The notes: generated by a model not told the origin, from the letters alone. 64,000 nucleotides of DNA from Comamonadaceae bacterium ALPHA2B (GCA_005503065.1 SCOE01000029.1:1-64000); one strand, 5' to 3'; positions 14,162 through 22,568 are shown, counted from the stretch's first letter. Made by a program: numbers and translations.

Positions 14162-16143
14162 TGGTTCACCTTCACGAATGCGCCGGCCCGGGTGAGATAG
14201 CCGGCTTTCTCCAGCGCGTCGACCGCAGCGCGTGCGGCCTGCCTGCAGTTGGCCAGGCGGGCGCCTGGCTTGTCGCCGTGCAACTGCGCCGTGGCAGCTG
14301 TCACCAGCTCCTCGGTGGTGACCGAATCGCTCAGCGACCGCAGCGCCTCCAGCGCCTGAAGGACGGTTCGCTGATTGGCGTGCGCCGGCGGCCCGCGCCG
14401 CGCGGCCGGGCCCTCGATCGGCAGGGCCACGCAGGAGGTAATCGGCTTGCCGCGAGAGTCCTCGCGCACCGTCATCGTTTCCAGTCGGAACGGATAGCGG
14501 TCGCCTTCGCCACCGGTGTCCTTGGCCTTCACGATGGTGGCGCACCGGTACTCGCCCTCACGCTCGATGCAGATCGACGAGTTCACGCCGAACGGGATGC
14601 CCGACCAGCCGCGGGGCCCCTTCGCCATGTCCTTGCCGGTGTGCGATACCAGGACCACCATCGCCCCGGTGGCGCGGTGGATGGCCTCGCAGTTGGCCAA
14701 GGCCTTGCCCATGTCCTGAGCGCTGTTCTCGTCTGCGCCCGGCGTGACCTTGGCGAGGGTGTCGAGGAACACCACCGACAAGCCCTGGAGCGCGCGCAGG
14801 GCCGCGATGAGGTCCTGCACGTCTTGGGTGTCGAGGATGTTGGGAGGCGCCAGCAGCAGGTGAAGATCCGTCGAGGTCGCGTCGATCCCGTGGTGCTGGG
14901 CATAGGCCTGCGTGCGATCCGGGAACCGCGAGCCGCCCTCGGCCGCAACGTACGCCACCACGCCCTTCGTGGCCTCCAGGCCGCGCCACGCGGCACCGCG
15001 CGCGATCGACATGGCGAGGTCCAGCGCGAAAAATGACTTTCCGCTGCTGCCCGCTCCGTAGATCAAGGCCACCTCGGAGAAGGGGAGAACGTTCTCGATG
15101 GCCCACACTACCTCGGACGACTTTGCCTCGGAGAAGTGCACAAACTCGAAGCGCGCTGGCTTTGCTACAGAATTTATAGCCGGTTGCGCCCTATCCGCGG
15201 GCGCTGCGGCGGCATTTCCTTCACTTTCCGACACGTCCTCGAAATCGTCGACGGACGCCGCGCGCATTGCCGCCTTGGGCTTGGCCTTCACGCAGTGCTC
15301 GCGCCAGAGGTAGGCGAGGGCCTTCTCGTGGTCTTGCGCGCGGTGGTCCAGCGCGACCTCCATGGCGTGGTCGTTCGACGCAAGGATGCTCAACACCTCG
15401 TCGTCAGGCAAGCCGGCTTGATAGAGCGCGATACCGGCTGCGTGCAGGTCGCCCGAGCGATCCCGCCCATGCTCACCGTGCAGCAGGAAATTTCGAGTTG
15501 TCGTGCTCAGAGGTAGGGCGGCCACGTCGGGCAGCAGGAGGTCGTCCAGCAGGTCCGGCATCGGGTCAGGCGCAGATGCGACGGCGCGCCGTCCGATCCC
15601 GAAGTCCTCGCGCAGCTGGGCGAGTGCACCCGGCGCAAGCTCCCGAAGTTCGCTCGGCGCTCCGGGCAAAACGCGGCCGGTGAGCGTGAGGAACCTCCCG
15701 CCTTCGCCGCCGTATACCTCGATGCCAACCTCGTGATTCGTGCCATCAGCGGCTGACCCGGAAACGAAGATCCGCAGGCCGTGGCCACTCGGCGAGATCT
15801 CCGTGTAGCTCTGCAACTGATCGACGACGCGCTGGGCCCAAGGCGCGACCACGCCGTCGTCGACGCAGCGATCCAGATCGATGCCCACGATGCCGTGCGG
15901 GTTCGTCATTACATAGCCCAGCCCTGCAAACCTGTGGGGTTCCCGTTGGAAGGCCACAAGTGCGGCGTTGAATGAAAGCCACGATTCCGGCTTGTTGATC
16001 GAGAGGCCCAGCCCGGGCCGCTTGTCATACTTCCCGCGTTTGTTGTCCCACGTGGCTGCCCACGGCGCCCAGCGGTTCCGCGCTTTGAGGGCTTGCGGGA
16101 TGCTCGTGCCGCTGAAAGGGATCAGTGCCGGCCGATCACTCAT
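14158..16143 (-). CDS. Primase-polymerase / RecA-like ATPase replication protein
   Basis: The product is 661 residues. Residues about 10-170 resemble the archaeo-eukaryotic-type primase-polymerase domain of NrS-1-like phage enzymes, with the catalytic GIDLDRC acid pair near residue 88. A helical region follows (LPDDEVLSILASNDHAMEVA, about 225-290). A RecA/AAA_25 ATPase then has Walker A GAGSSGKS near residue 362 and Walker B VVFLDTLAK near 460. The C-terminal 80 residues look like a winged helix. It should prime and help unwind the element's own DNA. The ATG giving MSDRPALI was chosen; an upstream ATG adds five residues. Confidence 0.82.
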   Translation of the reverse strand: MSDRPALIPFSGTSIPQALKARNRWAPWAATWDNKRGKYDKRPGLGLSINKPESWLSFNAALVAFQREPHRFAGLGYVMTNPHGIVGIDLDRCVDDGVVAPWAQRVVDQLQSYTEISPSGHGLRIFVSGSAADGTNHEVGIEVYGGEGGRFLTLTGRVLPGAPSELRELAPGALAQLREDFGIGRRAVASAPDPMPDLLDDLLLPDVAALPLSTTTRNFLLHGEHGRDRSGDLHAAGIALYQAGLPDDEVLSILASNDHAMEVALDHRAQDHEKALAYLWREHCVKAKPKAAMRAASVDDFEDVSESEGNAAAAPADRAQPAINSVAKPARFEFVHFSEAKSSEVVWAIENVLPFSEVALIYGAGSSGKSFFALDLAMSIARGAAWRGLEATKGVVAYVAAEGGSRFPDRTQAYAQHHGIDATSTDLHLLLAPPNILDTQDVQDLIAALRALQGLSVVFLDTLAKVTPGADENSAQDMGKALANCEAIHRATGAMVVLVSHTGKDMAKGPRGWSGIPFGVNSSICIEREGEYRCATIVKAKDTGGEGDRYPFRLETMTVREDSRGKPITSCVALPIEGPAARRGPPAHANQRTVLQALEALRSLSDSVTTEELVTAATAQLHGDKPGARLANCRQAARAAVDALEKAGYLTRAGAFVKVNQ

Positions 16144-16224
16144 TGCTGACACCTCCACACGACGTATGGGGCAACTCTGCCGGCATAGGCAAGTGCGTCG
16201 AATTGAGATCGGATCCTGTGGTGG

Positions 16225-16482
16225 TCATTGGGTGCACTCCCAGGCGAGCGTGCGCAGCAACTGATGTGCGGCGCGTCGGCTGATATCAACGAAGAATTTC
16301 AACTCCGCACGGTGCGCCCGCAGGCGCCGCTCCAGGGCGGATGCGTCCACGCTCGGAAGTCGGCCGGACAAGGCGTCGACCAGGTCGTCAAGGCGCTCCG
16401 CTTGGCCCCAACGGTCGGCGCGCAGCCAGCGATGGAGTTCCGACAGCGGCAGGTCGTCGTCGCGTTCGTCGGCGTCAGTCAT
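16225..16482 (-). CDS. Small acidic hypothetical protein, 85 aa
   Basis: The helical protein begins MTDADERDDDLPLSELHRWL and ends RTLAWECTQ. The start was chosen at the first ATG preceded by a GAGG motif; the frame is open further upstream but crosses a hairpin and other genes. It lies between the HTH/small-protein pair and the primase gene in the same direction, so it is probably an early gene of the element. No family is recognised. Confidence 0.5.
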   Translation of the reverse strand: MTDADERDDDLPLSELHRWLRADRWGQAERLDDLVDALSGRLPSVDASALERRLRAHRAELKFFVDISRRAAHQLLRTLAWECTQ

Positions 16483-16574
16483 CGAGGCCTCGCCGAGGTT
16501 CGGCAAGGCCCTTGCGCGGCCGCTGGCGGCGCTGGATACTGAAGGCCTTGGGTAGTCGTAGAGAAAGCGCTTCG

Positions 16575-16610
16575 AACGGGCCTGGTCGTGCCACCGACCG
16601 GCCCGTTTTT
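16575..16610 (+). terminator. Terminator-like hairpin facing against the phage operon
   Basis: AACGGGCC (16575-16582) pairs with GGCCCGTT (16600-16607), extended by a TGGTCG/CGACC inner helix. The run TTTTTCTTT follows on the plus strand. It lies in a 131-base gap between two minus-strand genes, so as a terminator it would stop only antisense transcription. On the minus strand the same hairpin has no T-run. Confidence 0.55.
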
Positions 16611-16613
16611 CTT

Positions 16614-16829
16614 TCACGGCACATCGTGCACACCTCCCGTCTTTGCGAGTTCCTGCAGGCGCTGCATGGATGCCGCGTGCAGGGTGCGCGAGCCGCACAC
16701 CAGGCGCCAGCCGCCTGAGCAGCGCACCGGTGAGCAGGTGAAGCCGAAGCGCTCCAGCTTGCGCGTCAGCGAGGCCAGCAGGTGCGCCTCGGCGAGGTCT
16801 GCCGGGTCGAGCAGCTGCGGCGCGCTCAC
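16614..16829 (-). CDS. Small hypothetical protein, 71 aa
   Basis: The protein begins MSAPQLLDPADLAEAHLLAS, has a central FTCSPVRCSGGWRLVCGSRT stretch with three cysteines, and is short and compact. Its start overlaps the end of the HTH gene by four bases, indicating coupled translation. The three cysteines could bind a metal, but the spacing matches no motif I know. Confidence 0.52.
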   Translation of the reverse strand: MSAPQLLDPADLAEAHLLASLTRKLERFGFTCSPVRCSGGWRLVCGSRTLHAASMQRLQELAKTGGVHDVP

Positions 16830-17080
16830 AGCAGACCCTTCGCGTTGCCGGAAACGCGCTCACGCACACGGGCCTGCACGAAGTCCGCCACGGCTTGGCG
16901 GGGATACAGCACACGATGGCCGAGCCGCATATAGGCCGGCCCCTGGCCGCGCTTGCGCAATGCCTCTGCGGTCTTCGGCGTGTACTGGGTGAGCGCGAGG
17001 AAGTCCTCTTCGATGAAGCAATCCAAGCGGTCGGCCATCTGCCGAACGCGGTCGAGGTCAGCGGTGGATGCTGCGGTCAT
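16826..17080 (-). CDS. Helix-turn-helix regulator of the phage-like operon, 84 aa
   Basis: The small protein contains a MerR/excisionase-type winged helix-turn-helix. ALTQYTPKTAEALRKRGQGPAYMRLGHRVLYPRQAVADF follows the usual 'helix, turn, RxGxGPxYxRxGxRVxYxxxDLxxF' pattern. Such proteins act as excisionases or early-gene regulators in islands. It is the first gene of the minus-strand operon, so its promoter must lie in 17081-17400, close to the ICE end. The family call is good; whether it works as excisionase or transcription factor is unknown. Confidence 0.7.
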   Translation of the reverse strand: MTAASTADLDRVRQMADRLDCFIEEDFLALTQYTPKTAEALRKRGQGPAYMRLGHRVLYPRQAVADFVQARVRERVSGNAKGLL

Positions 17081-17398
17081 GGCGATCCTTCGAAGGACCG
17101 CCGATCAGGAAGAAGGGAAGGGCGGCCCAGGGTTGGGTGGATTCCGCCTCTGCGATCTCAAGCTTCTGCTTCCACCTGGCCGATTGATGACTGCGGGAAC
17201 AGAGCCATCGATTAAGTCCGCCAGGGGTTCACGGCGCATTGCGCGCCGAACGCTTCGAGGTCCTACCTCCGTCCGGTGAGTGTGGCACGGGCACCAAGCT
17301 TTGAACGCGCGCCCCGATCGCAACAGAGCACGCCCGAAAATGGTACACGCGGGTGAAGCGGCGGGCAACAAATTTGGCGATGCGTCGCAAGCGCGCCA
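17081..17398. other. Gene-free stretch between island operon and ICE end
   Basis: No convincing gene is seen in these 318 bases; frames that cross it are rich in Arg, Pro and Ser and have no good start. It should contain the promoter of the HTH-led phage operon, though no clear promoter pair stands out. If the ICE inserted at 17399-17406, this is the last remaining island DNA on this side and may be a fragment of an interrupted gene. Confidence 0.4.
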
Positions 17399-17406
17399 AT
17401 GAAAAA
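17399..17406 (-). other. TTTTTCAT: candidate ICE attachment core
   Basis: The minus strand reads TTTTTCAT, the 8-base core I recall for Tn4371-family elements. It lies 280 bases beyond the last ICE gene, where the element end is expected. The same octamer also occurs by chance at 23290-23297 inside a start codon region, so the match alone is weak. The other end of the element lies outside the window. Confidence 0.45.
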
Positions 17407-17615
17407 TGTCCGCTGTCAAGTCCTTCATTCAGACATGCAGTGGGGAAAAAGCTCTTACAGGGCAATAGGTTAGGCTAGATTTCAGCCGCTGAGTGCTCTT
17501 GCTGCTTTTCGAGCTAGGTGCTGCATAGGCGCTTCGCGGCGGTAAGCGTGGGGGCGCCGCGGCGGGCAAGATCGCACCATCATAGTCTCGCCCTGCCGCA
17601 AGCCCCGTCAAAAGC

Positions 17616-17643
17616 GAAAGCGCAGTCAGTGGACTGCGCTTTC
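17616..17643 (-). terminator. Strong hairpin after the trb operon
   Basis: GAAAGCGCAGTC (17616-17627) and GACTGCGCTTTC (17632-17643) form a perfect 12-bp stem with a 4-base loop. On the minus strand it is followed by GCTTTTGAC, a short T-run. It is 44 bases past the stop of the last trb-operon gene and fits as that operon's terminator. Confidence 0.6.
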
Positions 17644-17686
17644 ATCGTGAAGGGGTAGCGGATGCGTCCACATCGTCAACCCTACT

Positions 17687-17920
17687 TCAGGGTATGGCCT
17701 TGCTCCCGCCACCCTTCCTGAATCCCCGGTCGCCGGCCATGAACGCCTCCAGCATAAGAGGAATCAACGTAGTGGCATCGACTGCCTGGCCATACGCCTG
17801 CGAGTGCGCCACGGCATAGCGGTCGAGATCAGCTTTTAGGCTGACCGGGCACAAAAACGTGAGCTTCGTGCTCTCGGTCTTGGGTAGCGGCCCAAGCCGC
17901 AATTTCTTGGAGGTGTTCAT
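17687..17920 (-). CDS. DUF2274 protein at the end of the trb operon
   Basis: The 77-residue protein begins MNTSKKLRLGPLPKTESTKL and continues with TFLCPVSLKADLDRYAVAHS, the pattern of DUF2274, a short family normally encoded directly after trbI in Tn4371-type elements. The middle resembles a ribbon-helix-helix fold, so DNA binding is possible. It overlaps trbI by four bases. It is the last gene of the ICE on this side. Confidence 0.8.
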   Translation of the reverse strand: MNTSKKLRLGPLPKTESTKLTFLCPVSLKADLDRYAVAHSQAYGQAVDATTLIPLMLEAFMAGDRGFRKGGGSKAIP

Positions 17921-19179
17921 TTCGCCGCTCCTCTCTGGACGAAAAGCGGCTGGTACGGTCGCAGCATCAGGTCACGGTTGACGATGATCCGCACCGGCAG
18001 GCCCGGCCGCCCCGTCAAGGTCGGCTGAATGTTCATGTTGCGCCGGGTCATCTCCTGGCCGACCTGATTGATGCTGTCCTGCGCGCTGTCGCGCCCGGCA
18101 ATCACGATGCGGTTGCCGTTCTGCCGGTTCTCCGGCGCGGCCAGCTCCGCGCCCACGCCCAGCAGTGTCGTCAGCGCCGCACCGGCAAAGACGCGATCCC
18201 AGTGCCAATCGACGCCATCCTCCAGGCCGGAGTAGCCGGCCGGGTCGGTGCCCGCGAGGTTGTCGAGCTTCAGCGAAGACGTGTCCGGCAAGATGATGCG
18301 GTTCCACACCAACTGCACGCGGCTCTGCCCATAGCTCACCTGGCTGTTGTACTTGCCCATGAGGCGCGAGCCCTGAGGGATCAACAGAAACTTGCCGGTG
18401 GCCGAGTCGTAGACCGACTCCGTCACCGTGCCAATCACGTCGCCCGGCAGGTCAGACTTGATGCCTGTCACCAGCGCCCCGGCGATCACCGTCCCGGCCA
18501 TCACCTGGTACGGCGAGGTCGGCATTTGCAGATTGCCGGAATTGCGGGTTTCCGTAGAACCGCCTTTCAGGAAAGCCTCTTTCTGGTCTTGCCGGTTCTG
18601 CACGGCGGTCGGGTCGGCAGGCAGGGCAGCCGTCGAGGCCGGCCCAGCGGCCAGCGGGTCGAAGCCCGCCAAGGTCGATGCCGGGCCAGCCGCTTGCGCA
18701 TTCGCTGGCGCTGCGGTCTTGCCGGGCGTACCAGAACGGAAGAACACCGAGGAAGCCGCTGCCGCTTCGGCTTCCTTGCGCCGAGCGTCCTCCGGGTCGT
18801 GGCCCGGTGGCGCATACGTGGGTGTCACCGGCTGCTGCGCCTTCACGATGGCAGGGCCGAGATCGCCCGGCAGCGGCGGCCCCAGCTCCGGCACCTTCGG
18901 CAGCTTGGAGTAATCCGAAGGCAGGCCATCCAGCCCCTCGGACTTCGAGACTCGATCCACGTTGTAAAGCTCGGTCTGCTCGCCTGCGCCGCGCCGATGT
19001 GGCTGCAATGACCAGATCGTGGCCCCTAGCACGGCGACCGACAGGCCGCCCGTGAGCATGGCCAAGGTGCGCCGATTCAGACGTGTGACCGGGCGCGGCT
19101 GGGCGCGCAGCGCCACCGCCTCGGGCGCGACCTTGCCCGCCTGTGGCGTGCCAAGATCGCGAGTGTCGTCCTGGCTCAT
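17917..19179 (-). CDS. trbI: TrbI, mating-channel protein (VirB10-like)
   Basis: TrbI spans the inner membrane and reaches the outer-membrane core complex of the P-type conjugation channel. The 420-residue protein has a short cytoplasmic tail, one membrane segment at about 36-55 (LAMLTGGLSVAVLGATIWSL) and a Pro/Ala-rich periplasmic linker (about 80-190). The conserved C-terminal VirB10 domain contains IPQGSRLMGKYNS and NLAGTDPAGYSGLEDGVD. The ATG at 19179 was chosen two bases after trbG; a longer frame upstream overlaps trbG. Length and motifs are normal and the gene looks intact. Confidence 0.92.
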   Translation of the reverse strand: MSQDDTRDLGTPQAGKVAPEAVALRAQPRPVTRLNRRTLAMLTGGLSVAVLGATIWSLQPHRRGAGEQTELYNVDRVSKSEGLDGLPSDYSKLPKVPELGPPLPGDLGPAIVKAQQPVTPTYAPPGHDPEDARRKEAEAAAASSVFFRSGTPGKTAAPANAQAAGPASTLAGFDPLAAGPASTAALPADPTAVQNRQDQKEAFLKGGSTETRNSGNLQMPTSPYQVMAGTVIAGALVTGIKSDLPGDVIGTVTESVYDSATGKFLLIPQGSRLMGKYNSQVSYGQSRVQLVWNRIILPDTSSLKLDNLAGTDPAGYSGLEDGVDWHWDRVFAGAALTTLLGVGAELAAPENRQNGNRIVIAGRDSAQDSINQVGQEMTRRNMNIQPTLTGRPGLPVRIIVNRDLMLRPYQPLFVQRGAAK

Positions 19180-19181
19180 GG

Positions 19182-20174
19182 TCAGTTCCTCCGCGTGCCA
19201 CCGGAAACGCCATCGGTGCGCTCGATCCGCACCACATCGCCCTTGTCTCCGCCCAGGCGCAGTTCGGCCGCACCGAACAGGCGATCCACGATGTAGTACG
19301 GCGCACGGAATCGGTAGTTCACCAGTTGCCCATCGCCCTGCGCGCCGATCACGAACAGCGGCGGCAGCTCGCCCTGCGCGATGCCCGGCGGGAACTGGAT
19401 GTAGACCTTCTCGCCATCGTCGAAAGCGCGCAGCGGCTTCCACGGCGGATTGCTGCCACTGACCGCATAGCGAAAGCGGATCTTCTCCAGCGACAGGCCA
19501 GCATCGACCGGCGCGGCGGCGCTGGCCGCCTGCGCCTGGCGCTGCAAGGCCAGCATCTTGTCCTTCGGATACTCCCAGGACACCGACGCCATCCACGTCT
19601 TCTCAGTCGAAGTCAGTTCAATCAGGTACGTGCGCCGGCTGGTCGTGATGACCAGATTGGTCTTGAGGCCCGAGCGGATCGGCTTGACCATCACATTGAC
19701 GCGCAGCGCATCGCCGCTGCCGCTCGATGTATCGCCCACGATCCAGCGCACGGTATCGCCGGCGGCCACCGTTACCAGTTCCTCACCGGGCTGGAGCGCG
19801 ATCACCGTCACGCGACCCACGGCCGCATAGACCTGATACAGCGCGCCATCGGTGAAAGGCCACACCTGAATCGCGTTGACGTACCCCTCGCGCGTGGGCG
19901 CGATACGCGCCTCGGCGTTGGCGCGGGACACACGCACGGTTTCATCGGCAGGTTCTGCTGCGGGCTTGGCATCCGGCACAGGCTTCATCTGAGCCGGCAT
20001 CGGCAGCACTTGCGGCATGGCCACCACCTCCACCGGCGCAGGCGGCTCCGGTAGCGGCTGCGCCTGTACCGGCTCGTCGAGCGAAATGGACGGCGGCGGC
20101 TTGCCCTGCGTGGCGCAGCCCGCGAGGGCAAGCAGCATGATCGGCAAGACGGATTTACGGAAAAGATCATTCAT
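19182..20174 (-). CDS. trbG: TrbG, outer-membrane channel lipoprotein (VirB9-like)
   Basis: This 330-residue protein has a lipoprotein signal (LPIMLLALAGC-A, cysteine near residue 20) and a proline-rich linker. A VirB9/TrbG beta-domain follows (EARIAPTREGYVNAIQVWPF; LIELTSTEKTWMASVSWEYP), with the C-terminal YIQFPPGI and YRFRAPYYIVDRLF strands. With TrbI it forms the outer-membrane core of the transfer channel. It overlaps trbF by four bases. There is no sign of damage. Confidence 0.92.
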   Translation of the reverse strand: MNDLFRKSVLPIMLLALAGCATQGKPPPSISLDEPVQAQPLPEPPAPVEVVAMPQVLPMPAQMKPVPDAKPAAEPADETVRVSRANAEARIAPTREGYVNAIQVWPFTDGALYQVYAAVGRVTVIALQPGEELVTVAAGDTVRWIVGDTSSGSGDALRVNVMVKPIRSGLKTNLVITTSRRTYLIELTSTEKTWMASVSWEYPKDKMLALQRQAQAASAAAPVDAGLSLEKIRFRYAVSGSNPPWKPLRAFDDGEKVYIQFPPGIAQGELPPLFVIGAQGDGQLVNYRFRAPYYIVDRLFGAAELRLGGDKGDVVRIERTDGVSGGTRRN

Positions 20175-20875
20175 GGTTTTGCTCCTTCGTTAGCTTCCAG
20201 TTCGCGGCTCCACGACAGCCCGTTGACGTAGATGCCCAGGGGGTTCTTGCGCACACGCTGCTCGGTGCGCGGCGTCTGCTGCACGATGGACACGACAGCG
20301 TTCCAGCGTTCGGTGCGGTCCAGCGCACCGTTGACGAAACGGGTCTCCGTCCAGCGCACGTTGAACGACGTATCGCTCGCGCGAGTCACGCTGCTGACCT
20401 GCACCGTCACCGACTCCTTGCCAATGCGCGCGAACGGATCGTTCACGCGGGCGTACTCGTTGAGCACCACGGCGCCCTTGTCGGTCGTGTAGTCATAGGC
20501 ATCGAGCCAGTTCTGCCGCACCACGATGGGGTCGATGGACAGCGAGCGCACCAGACCGATGAAGCGGCCGAGGTGGTAAGCAATCTGCGCATCGCTGGGC
20601 CGGTACGGCGTGGCCGCTTCGCCGACAGCGCGCACCTGACCCGAGTTGTCCACCTCGATGACGTAGGGGGTGACGATGGACTGCGCGGAACGCCAGACCA
20701 GGCCACCGGCCATCAGTACGGCCAAAGTGAGGCAGCCGAAGGCCATGAGCCGCCAGTTCTTCGCCTGTGCGCGGGCCGAGCCGATGCGCTCGTCCCAGGC
20801 CTGGGCAGCGGATTGGTACGGGGTAGCAGGCTGCGGTGTGTTGGCATAGCGCACCTGCGGTCTTTTGAATCGCAT
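20171..20875 (-). CDS. trbF: TrbF, inner-membrane channel protein (VirB8-like)
   Basis: The 234-residue protein has a cytoplasmic N-terminus with NTPQPATPYQSAAQAWDERIG, typical of TrbF. One membrane segment lies at about 45-63 (LMAFGCLTLAVLMAGGLVW). A periplasmic VirB8-like domain follows, with the motif ARVNDPFARIGKESVTVQV and a conserved WTETR. It assembles the inner-membrane part of the mating channel. It sits between trbL (18 bases away) and trbG (overlapping). Confidence 0.92.
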   Translation of the reverse strand: MRFKRPQVRYANTPQPATPYQSAAQAWDERIGSARAQAKNWRLMAFGCLTLAVLMAGGLVWRSAQSIVTPYVIEVDNSGQVRAVGEAATPYRPSDAQIAYHLGRFIGLVRSLSIDPIVVRQNWLDAYDYTTDKGAVVLNEYARVNDPFARIGKESVTVQVSSVTRASDTSFNVRWTETRFVNGALDRTERWNAVVSIVQQTPRTEQRVRKNPLGIYVNGLSWSRELEANEGAKP

Positions 20876-20893
20876 GGAAGTTCTCCTTCAAGA

Positions 20894-22237
20894 TCAGGAA
20901 TCGGAATCACGCAGGCTTGGCCCCTGGCTGGAGCTGCCGCCGTCGCCGCCGCGCAGCGTGTGGGCGGCGGTCGTCGCGGCATGGGTGAGTTGCTGCCTGC
21001 GGTGCAGGCGCTTGGCCCAGGCGGGTTGCTCGGTGGATGGGGCTGTGGCGGGAGCCTCGCTTGCGGCCTGTGCGGCGCCGCCCCCCGACGCCGATCCGGC
21101 GTCATCGGGCCGAAAGGCCGCCGCCATGCGCTCCTTCATCGACCGCGCCCCATCGGCGACTTTCTGCCCGGCCGCCTGCGCGCCGGTCTTGGCAACATTG
21201 CCCACGCCGGCGGCGGCACCCTTCAGGCCGCCACCGGCCGAAGTGGAGCCCGCCTGGTACGCCGACTTGGCGCTGCTGGCGGTCGATGCCATCGAGCGGG
21301 CGGCGGCGGGTGCCATGCGTGCCCCGGCCGCCACTGCGCTTCCGACGCCGGTAGCCGCGGCACCGACCGCCACGGCGGTTCCGGCTGCGCCGATGGCAGC
21401 ACCGGCCATCGCGCCCGCGCCGAGCTGTGGCCCACCGGACACCAAGCCTGTCGCAATGCCCGGCCCAAAGATGCCCAGGGCCAGCAGGGACAACGAGGCC
21501 AGCATGATGACCAGCGCCTGGTCGATGGACGGCTCGGAACCGGGCGGTATCCTGAATTCGGCGAATAGCCCCGAGCCGATACCCACGATGACGGCGAGCA
21601 CCAGCACCTTGATGCCCGAGGACACCACGTTGCCCAGCACCTTCTCGGCCATAAACGCTGTCTTGTTCCAGAGGGCAAACGGCACCAGCACGAAGCCCGC
21701 CAGCGTGGTCAGTTTGAACTCGATCAGGGTGACGAAGAGCTGCACCGCCAGCACGAAGAAGCTAACGATAACCACCAGCCACGCGAGGAACAGCACGACG
21801 ATGGGCGCGATGTGGATGAACACCTCGGGGAAGCCCGCCATCTCCCTGATCTGGTCGAGGATCGGCGCCGCTGTGTCGATGCCGGCCTTGGCCAATCGAC
21901 CTGGTTGCAAGAAGTTGCCCATGCTCAAGGTCGAGCCGCTGGCTGTCAGGCCAAGACCCGCGAAGGAGCGGAACAGGACACCGGCCAGCATGTTGAAGTT
22001 GCCGATGATGTAGGCGAAGGCACCGACGTACAGCACCTTGCGGATCAGCTTGGCAATCACGTCCTCGCCCTGGCCGGTCGCGTGCCCCATCGCCCAGAAC
22101 AGCCCGGCGAGCGTCATGTCGATGACGATCAGCGTGGCCGTGAGGAATGCGACCTCGCCGTGCAGCAGGCCGAAGCCCGAGTCGATGTAGCGCGAAAAGA
22201 CATCGAGAAAATGGTCGATGACCGAAATGTCATTCAT
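20894..22237 (-). CDS. trbL: TrbL, polytopic mating-channel protein (VirB6-like)
   Basis: The 447-residue protein begins MNDISVIDHFLDVFSRYIDS and has about six to seven hydrophobic segments in residues 30-290, followed by a long Ala/Gly-rich cytoplasmic tail ending in SSSQGPSLRDSDS. This is the TrbL/VirB6 layout, the integral-membrane component that helps DNA cross the inner membrane. The low-complexity tail is common and variable in this family. It overlaps the trbK-like gene by four bases. Confidence 0.92.
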   Translation of the reverse strand: MNDISVIDHFLDVFSRYIDSGFGLLHGEVAFLTATLIVIDMTLAGLFWAMGHATGQGEDVIAKLIRKVLYVGAFAYIIGNFNMLAGVLFRSFAGLGLTASGSTLSMGNFLQPGRLAKAGIDTAAPILDQIREMAGFPEVFIHIAPIVVLFLAWLVVIVSFFVLAVQLFVTLIEFKLTTLAGFVLVPFALWNKTAFMAEKVLGNVVSSGIKVLVLAVIVGIGSGLFAEFRIPPGSEPSIDQALVIMLASLSLLALGIFGPGIATGLVSGGPQLGAGAMAGAAIGAAGTAVAVGAAATGVGSAVAAGARMAPAAARSMASTASSAKSAYQAGSTSAGGGLKGAAAGVGNVAKTGAQAAGQKVADGARSMKERMAAAFRPDDAGSASGGGAAQAASEAPATAPSTEQPAWAKRLHRRQQLTHAATTAAHTLRGGDGGSSSQGPSLRDSDS

Positions 22238-22557
22238 GGCGAGTCCTCCTGCACAGGCGAGGCCGTGGCCACCGCATTGCTGTCCTCTGCGGGTTCATCG
22301 AAGCTGGGCGGAATCGGCGGCAGATCGGCCAGCGTCTGGTACTCATCTGGCCCGGTCTTGCCGGAGAGAAAGCGGCGCAAATCGGCCTGGGCCACCTGCG
22401 CGCAAGACGCGTCGTCGAGCTGGCCCGCGCGGCATTGCTCCTTGAGCAAGTGCAGCCGCGACGGATCTGCCGAGAGCGCATCGACCGAAGGCCCCTCCTG
22501 CTGGCCGCAGCCGGCCAGCAGGAGCACGAAACCGCAGAGAGCAGGCACGCGGGTCAT
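22234..22557 (-). CDS. TrbK-type entry-exclusion lipoprotein
   Basis: The small lipoprotein has signal MTRVPALCGFVLLLAGC-G and a helical body with two cysteines (LHLLKEQCRAGQLDDASC). A disordered proline/acid-rich tail follows. In P-type systems the small lipoprotein between trbJ and trbL acts in entry exclusion, blocking redundant transfer into cells that already carry the element. The ATG at 22557 was preferred to 22572 because it begins the signal peptide. Its core pattern (DxxRL...C...C...RRF) is shared with the EexN-like protein at 30084-30311. Confidence 0.75.
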   Translation of the reverse strand: MTRVPALCGFVLLLAGCGQQEGPSVDALSADPSRLHLLKEQCRAGQLDDASCAQVAQADLRRFLSGKTGPDEYQTLADLPPIPPSFDEPAEDSNAVATASPVQEDSP

Positions 22558-22568
22558 GACAGCACCCG

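Noticed and set aside
17105-17428. A 107-codon minus-strand frame across the ICE/island joint
   Set aside because: It has no ribosome site and a Pro/Arg/Ser-rich composition, and it crosses the candidate att core.
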